A DNA stretch of 64,000 nucleotides, taken from contig NZ_CP080412.1 in assembly GCF_019457635.1 (NCBI RefSeq), forward strand, positions 2,728,001 to 2,792,000. Reading direction: 5' to 3'. A model generated the notes under the pieces. It was not told the origin of the DNA, did not search any database, and was given only the letters and a program-made list of their open reading frames with translations. This DNA is from Shewanella mangrovisoli (GTDB taxonomy: Bacteria; Pseudomonadota; Gammaproteobacteria; Enterobacterales; Shewanellaceae). Both the position numbers and the translations under genes were made by a program. This document shows, one piece after another, positions 59,725 to 64,000 of this stretch (position 1 is its first letter; every line of letters begins with the position of its first letter).

Positions 59725-60729
59725 TCACTCTGCGCGTATCCAAGGTTGAGCTTGTTCTTGCACCAGTTGCCTGAGCAGCTCGATATGGAGCTCATCATCA
59801 TTTAAACAGGGAATAAAGTGATAGGCCTCGCCGCCCGCATGCAGGAAAGTCTCTTTACCGCCAATGGAAATTTCTTCCAAGGTTTCAAGGCAATCGGTGG
59901 CAAAGGCTGGGCAAATGACATCGACACTTTTTACGCCTTGGCGAGGTAAATCGGCCAGCAACTCATCGGCATAGGGGGTTAACCACTCTTCTTTACCGAA
60001 GCGGGATTGGAAACACACCTGCCATTGCCCTTCGGTTAACTCCAGCGCCTGCGCTAATAACTTGGCCGTCGCGCGGCACTGCTCAGGATAGGGATCGCCT
60101 TCGGTGGCATACCGCAACGGAATACCATGGAAGGATAAAATCAACTTATCGGCCTGCCCGAGGGTTTTCCAATGGCGCTTAACCGAATGTGCTAAAGCCG
60201 CGATATAGGCTTCATGGTCGAAATACTGTTTGCTGAAACGCAGCTCAGGAATGTCACGCACTTGGGTAAAATACTGCGCCACAGCATCGAACACACTAGC
60301 GACAGTGGAGCAGGAATATTGTGGATACAGCGGCAGCACCACGATACGTTCGGCGCCTTGGGCCTTGAGTTTGGCAAAGCCGCTCTCAATCGAAGGATTG
60401 CCATAGCTCATGCCGAGTTCTACCGGAATGGTTTGATTAAAGGTCGCGCTCAGATCCGTGGCTAACTTTTGCGCCTGCTGCTCACTTATCACCATCAGCG
60501 GTGAGCCCTGCTCCGTCCATACGCTCTGATAAAGTTTGGCCACCTTGGCGGGTCGGGTGTTAAGGATTATCCCCTGCAAAATCGGCTGCCACAGCCAAGG
60601 GGACAAATCGACGACCCGAGGATCACTTAAAAACTGTTTGAGGAATCGCTTAACCGCTTTGGGAGTGGGTTCATCAGGCGTGCCGAGATTGACCAATAAC
60701 ACGCCAAACGCAGGAGAGGGAGAAGTCAA
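59725..60729 (-). CDS. hemH: Ferrochelatase
   Basis: 334 residues from a TTG at 60729 with AAGGT upstream; an ATG at 60771 would add 14 residues but has no ribosome site. 'GVLLVNLGTPDEPTPKAV' at the start, 'LILSFHGIP' with the active His, and 'CPAFATDCLETLEEI' with the Glu. It inserts Fe2+ into protoporphyrin IX, the last step of haem synthesis, important for cytochrome-rich Shewanella. Confidence 0.95.
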   Translation of the reverse strand: MTSPSPAFGVLLVNLGTPDEPTPKAVKRFLKQFLSDPRVVDLSPWLWQPILQGIILNTRPAKVAKLYQSVWTEQGSPLMVISEQQAQKLATDLSATFNQTIPVELGMSYGNPSIESGFAKLKAQGAERIVVLPLYPQYSCSTVASVFDAVAQYFTQVRDIPELRFSKQYFDHEAYIAALAHSVKRHWKTLGQADKLILSFHGIPLRYATEGDPYPEQCRATAKLLAQALELTEGQWQVCFQSRFGKEEWLTPYADELLADLPRQGVKSVDVICPAFATDCLETLEEISIGGKETFLHAGGEAYHFIPCLNDDELHIELLRQLVQEQAQPWIRAE

Positions 60730-60786
60730 TGTGTTACCTTTTATCAGCCAAATACCTCGGCAGGCTAACATTCAGTTGCCAATAAA

Positions 60787-60810
60787 AAAAGCCTGCAATA
60801 GCAGGCTTTT
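60787..60810 (-). terminator. Terminator of adk
   Basis: aaaagcctgc / gcaggctttt with AATA loop and T tract on both strands. It lies between adk and hemH. Confidence 0.88.
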
Positions 60811-60851
60811 TCCTAATATGAGAACTTGTTCTCGAATTTAGCGAATGATGC

Positions 60852-61637
<786 letters not shown>

Positions 61638-62501
61638 TTAATAGAGCAAGGTATAGAGCTTACGGCGGTACTGATTCGCCAGACTATTGCCTTGCCCAAG
61701 CGCCGTTAAAATTTCCATAAAGACTTGTTTTACCTTGCCATTTTCAGCGGTTAAATCCTTAGATAACACACTGTATAAATGTGCGAGCGCTTCTTCGTCT
61801 CGATGGGCCGAATGCAGGGCCTTACAAAGTTCGAGTAATAACACTAAATCCTGCGGATTATGCTCGAACTTCTGCTGCAAATCACGAATTTCTGGCGTGT
61901 CCGCCGCATCCAAAGCAAGGGTTAATTTCGCCTTTAAGCTTTGGTAATAACCGTCTTGATCGGCAAGGCCAATCTGTTCGAGTAGCAGCTGCGCTTGAGC
62001 GAGTTCCCCCTGCATCAAGTACACATCGGCAAGCACTAAACTCACCTCGGCCGCCTGATTTGAGGCGCTGTAGGCGTCTTTCAGTAACACGGCCGCCGTG
62101 GATAAATCCTCCGCCGACACTTGGCTTAAGGCTAACAGGGCTTTGGCTTGCTCAAGCTGTAATTGCCATAGGGGTGGCAAGTGTTTCTCCAGCATAGCGC
62201 TCACCTGCACCGCCTCTTGCATGCCCGCAAAGCCATCGATTGGCTGGCCCTTATCGAGCACTAAGGTGGTCGGTAGTGCTTGAATGCGGAAATAGTTAGC
62301 GATTTCCAGCTCGGTTTCGCAGTTCACTTTCGCCAGCACAAAACGGCCAGCATGCTGCGCGGCAAGCTGCTCGAGTGTTTGCACCATGGCAACACTCTGC
62401 GGCTGTGGCTGGGCCCAAAACACCATCACCACCAGTTGCTGCATCGAAGCATCAACCACTTGCTGAATATTGTCTTTCGTTAGATCGAGGATATTGTCCA
62501 T
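61638..62501 (-). CDS. YbbN-like thioredoxin-fold/TPR protein (co-chaperedoxin)
   Basis: 287 residues from ATG 62501 (AAGGA upstream). Thioredoxin fold in residues 1-110, but the active-site loop reads 'FWAQPQPQSV' without any CxxC; then TPR repeats to the end. E. coli YbbN is a chaperone-like partner of DnaK and GroEL. Here redox activity is unlikely from sequence. It sits between adk and htpG, a heat-shock neighbourhood. Confidence 0.9.
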   Translation of the reverse strand: MDNILDLTKDNIQQVVDASMQQLVVMVFWAQPQPQSVAMVQTLEQLAAQHAGRFVLAKVNCETELEIANYFRIQALPTTLVLDKGQPIDGFAGMQEAVQVSAMLEKHLPPLWQLQLEQAKALLALSQVSAEDLSTAAVLLKDAYSASNQAAEVSLVLADVYLMQGELAQAQLLLEQIGLADQDGYYQSLKAKLTLALDAADTPEIRDLQQKFEHNPQDLVLLLELCKALHSAHRDEEALAHLYSVLSKDLTAENGKVKQVFMEILTALGQGNSLANQYRRKLYTLLY

Positions 62502-62618
62502 GGTTTTCCTTACTCCCAAACTGGCACCTCTGTAGAGAAATGCCCTAGGATAATGCTCTTTGCGGTGCCTAAAACGGAATCGGGGCACTTGTGTCTCGAC
62601 TCAAGTGCCCCGAATGCC

Positions 62619-64000
62619 TTACTTCAGGTTCGCCAATAGCATTTGGTTCATCAGCTTAATAAAGGCCGATGGATCGGCTAAGCTGCCCTTCTCCGACAAT
62701 TGCGCCTGTTGCAATAACAGATTCGACCAATCGGCGAAGGCGGCTTCATCTTGAAGATCGTTTAAGCGCGACACTAATGGATGCGCTGGGTTTACCTCAA
62801 ACGTCGGCTTGACCTCTGGCACTGGCTGACCCGCAGCTTGCATCAGTTTGATCATCTGGCTCGACATCTCACCTTCACCCGTCACCACACAGGCTGGGGT
62901 ATCGGTTAAGCGTGAAGTGACTTTCACATCGGCCACGCTAGCGCCTAATGCCGCCTTGATGCGTTCAACCAATGGCGCAGACTCTTCGGCAAGCTTCTCC
63001 TGCGCTTCCTTCTCGGCCGCATCTTCCAGCTCACCTAATTCCAGCTCGCCACGGGTCACTGAATGCAGTTGCTTCTCTTTGTATTCGGTTAAGTGATTGA
63101 TTAACCACTCGTCGATACGTTCTGACATCAGCAACACTTCGATGCCTTTCTTACGCAGCAGTTCTAAGTGTGGGCTGTTGGCGGCCGCTTCGTGGCTGTC
63201 GGCAACGATATAGTAAATCTTGTTTTGGCCTTCCTTCATGCGGCTTAAGTAGTCATCGAGTGACACAGTCGGTGCCGCGCTGCCCGTATGGGTAGACGCA
63301 AAACGCAATAAGCCGGCAATACGTTCACGGTTTGCAAAGTCTTCCGCTGGACCTTCCTTCAACACTTGACCAAATTCGGCCCAGAATTGTTGGTATTTTT
63401 CTGCATCGTCTTTTGCCAGTTTTTCCAACATGCCCAGCACGCGCTTAGTGATACCGGTGCGCATCGCTTTGGTGATGTGGTTGTCCTGTAAAATCTCGCG
63501 TGACACGTTCAGCGGCAGATCGTTTGAGTCAATCAAACCCTGCACAAAGCGCAGGTAAGATGGCATAAACTGCTCGGCGTCATCCATAATAAACACGCGC
63601 TGAACAAAGAGTTTCAGGCCATGCTTACGGTCGCGGTTCCACAGATCCCATGGCGCTTTTGAAGGGATATACAACAGGTTAGTGTATTCCTGTTTACCTT
63701 CAACGCGGTTATGGCTCCACAGCAGTGCGTCTGTGTAGTCGTGGGAAATATGCTTATAAAATTCTTGGTACTCTTCGTCACTGATCTCAGACTTATTGCG
63801 CATCCACAGCGCAGTCGCCTTGTTCATGACCTTCCAGTAACCTTCGGTTGCAGGGATTTTTTCACCGTCTGGGCCATCGCGCTCAGGGGTGCCTTCCTGC
63901 CACATTTCAACTGGTACAGAGATATGGTCTGAGTATTTAGTGATGATGGAGCGCAGGCGCCACTCATCGGCAAATTCTTTCTCTTCATCACGCAGGTGCA
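62619..64000 (-). CDS. htpG: Chaperone protein HtpG (Hsp90), N-terminal part outside window
   Basis: The frame stays open to the window end ('[34 protein letters not shown]' precedes the Met at 63905), so the gene continues beyond 64000. Seen are the middle domain ('[64 protein letters not shown]') and the C-terminal dimerisation domain. It is the ATP-dependent bacterial Hsp90 of the cytosol. Confidence 0.97.
   Translation of the reverse strand, partial: HLRDEEKEFADEWRLRSIITKYSDHISVPVEMWQEGTPERDGPDGEKIPATEGYWKVMNKATALWMRNKSEISDEEYQEFYKHISHDYTDALLWSHNRVEGKQEYTNLLYIPSKAPWDLWNRDRKHGLKLFVQRVFIMDDAEQFMPSYLRFVQGLIDSNDLPLNVSREILQDNHITKAMRTGITKRVLGMLEKLAKDDAEKYQQFWAEFGQVLKEGPAEDFANRERIAGLLRFASTHTGSAAPTVSLDDYLSRMKEGQNKIYYIVADSHEAAANSPHLELLRKKGIEVLLMSERIDEWLINHLTEYKEKQLHSVTRGELELGELEDAAEKEAQEKLAEESAPLVERIKAALGASVADVKVTSRLTDTPACVVTGEGEMSSQMIKLMQAAGQPVPEVKPTFEVNPAHPLVSRLNDLQDEAAFADWSNLLLQQAQLSEKGSLADPSAFIKLMNQMLLANLK

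Overview
The window comes from a gammaproteobacterium, almost certainly a Shewanella. The right flank carries htpG, a ybbN-like thioredoxin gene, adk, hemH, gsk and nadE in the order I know from Shewanella, and protein style and codon use agree. The base sequence alone does not give the species.

Layout. (1) 1-4.8 kb, chromosome: end of a YejM-type membrane sulfatase, an Old Yellow Enzyme with a divergent LysR regulator, and a PAS-GGDEF diguanylate cyclase. (2) 5.1-7.9 kb: a short integron gene-cassette array with attC-like sites and five small cassette genes but no integron integrase (a CALIN). Two cassettes are delimited exactly, because the core site at the cassette start is the perfect complement of the attC start at its end. 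(3) 8.39-52.30 kb: a complete lambda-like siphophage prophage in the 3' end of tRNA-Pro(GGG), bounded by 109-bp direct repeats. (4) 52.4-64 kb, chromosome: a Cache-like/GGDEF cyclase, an alpha/beta hydrolase, a hypothetical gene, nadE, gsk, hemH, adk, the ybbN-like gene and htpG (cut by the window end).

Prophage logic. It follows the lambda plan in reverse orientation. A cleavable CI-type repressor (42.8 kb, +) faces a Cro-like gene across three operators (GTAAG-N4-CTTAC type, about 24-25 bp apart) and a strong leftward pR. pR drives Cro, a CII/YdaT-like protein, small genes, O- and P-like replication genes, a second tyrosine recombinase, an HTH protein and a Q-like gene. The late operon follows: lysis genes, terminase, head, tail. 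The same operator motif flanks a rightward pL at 47.46-47.50 kb, which drives a (+) operon ending in Xis and integrase beside attR. A cos site closely matching lambda cosN/cosQ lies at 36.5 kb, about 3 kb upstream of the small terminase gene, so the lysis genes lie between cos and terminase.

Accessory cargo. LexA-controlled umuDC and a CsrA-like gene sit near attL. A reversed (+) segment is inserted between tape measure and major tail genes; it holds a C4-type antisense RNA with a Rha-family gene and an unknown two-gene module with its own terminator. AT-rich genes lie between Q and lysis. A block between cI and pL (RusA-like nuclease, pentapeptide membrane protein, HEPN-like protein, DUF4124-type secreted protein) occupies the position of lambda rexAB and is the best candidate for an undescribed exclusion or defence system.
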